5,959 bases of DNA from an uncultured Collinsella sp. GTDB taxonomy: Bacteria > Actinomycetota > Coriobacteriia > Coriobacteriales > Coriobacteriaceae. The first letter of the stretch is position 1. Every line of letters starts with the position of its first letter. The position numbers were made by a program, and so were the translations under genes. The notes under the pieces were generated by a model. It had not been told where the DNA came from. It saw only the letters and a program-made list of their open reading frames with translations, and ran no database searches. Shown in pieces: positions 5,941 through 5,959 of this stretch. The stretch spans positions 1 to 5,959 of the forward strand of contig URVD01000114.1 in NCBI GenBank assembly GCA_900551195.1, in the 5' to 3' direction.

Positions 5941-5959
5941 GTTACGGCGTTTTACCAAA

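Noticed and set aside
4849..5958. 369-codon open frame on the minus strand opposite prfA
   Set aside because: It is the antisense of a clear RF1 gene in high-GC DNA. The translation is rich in Leu, Gly and Val with no domain pattern.
1..5959. CRISPR array, tRNA/rRNA gene, integrase or phage genes
   Set aside because: I saw no regularly spaced direct repeats, no tRNA-like cloverleaf and no recombinase or phage motifs on either strand.

Overview
The window is a compact, high-GC stretch of bacterial chromosome with every gene on the + strand. Strong GC preference at third codon positions, AGGAG-type ribosome sites and an actinobacterial-style release factor (SGPGGQ core) suggest an actinobacterium. 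The overall look (GC-ending codons, a large amino-acid ABC cassette, an M20 hydrolase, GGGGAC-type intergenic palindromes) is most like a gut Coriobacteriia such as Collinsella. That assignment is recognition from memory, not a search result.

Layout. Bases 1-33 are an intrinsic terminator for a gene to the left of the window. After about 165 bases of leader comes a tight three-gene operon for an amino-acid ABC importer: a Tat-type lipoprotein binding protein (201-1127), a permease with an unusual three-helix N-terminal extension (1137-2285) and the ATPase (2308-3093). A GC-rich hairpin without a U-tract (3117-3141) separates this from an M20-family metallo-hydrolase resembling yeast carboxypeptidase S / PM20D1 (3166-4581). 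A 291-base intergenic region follows. It carries a 56-base near-perfect palindrome (4609-4664), a possible promoter and a possible 8-codon leader ORF. The window closes with prfA, peptide chain release factor 1 (4873-5940).

How the genes fit together. The ABC operon should deliver an amino acid or close relative to the cytosol, powered by its own ATPase. The M20 enzyme lies 72 bases downstream on the same strand and has no signal peptide. It could release amino acids from peptide or N-acyl conjugates in the cytosol, so a functional link to the importer is plausible but unproven. prfA is a separate housekeeping unit.

Most unusual observation. The intergenic palindrome consists of two inverted copies of a unit GGGGACG-N5-(A/T)AACG. 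The same spaced unit occurs inside the M20 coding sequence at 4347-4363, in frame. There it encodes about ten extra residues with codons rare for this window, at a point where relatives appear to run on directly. This looks like a REP/MITE-type palindromic element that has spread both between and into genes. I found no wholly new enzymatic system: the five genes belong to known families.
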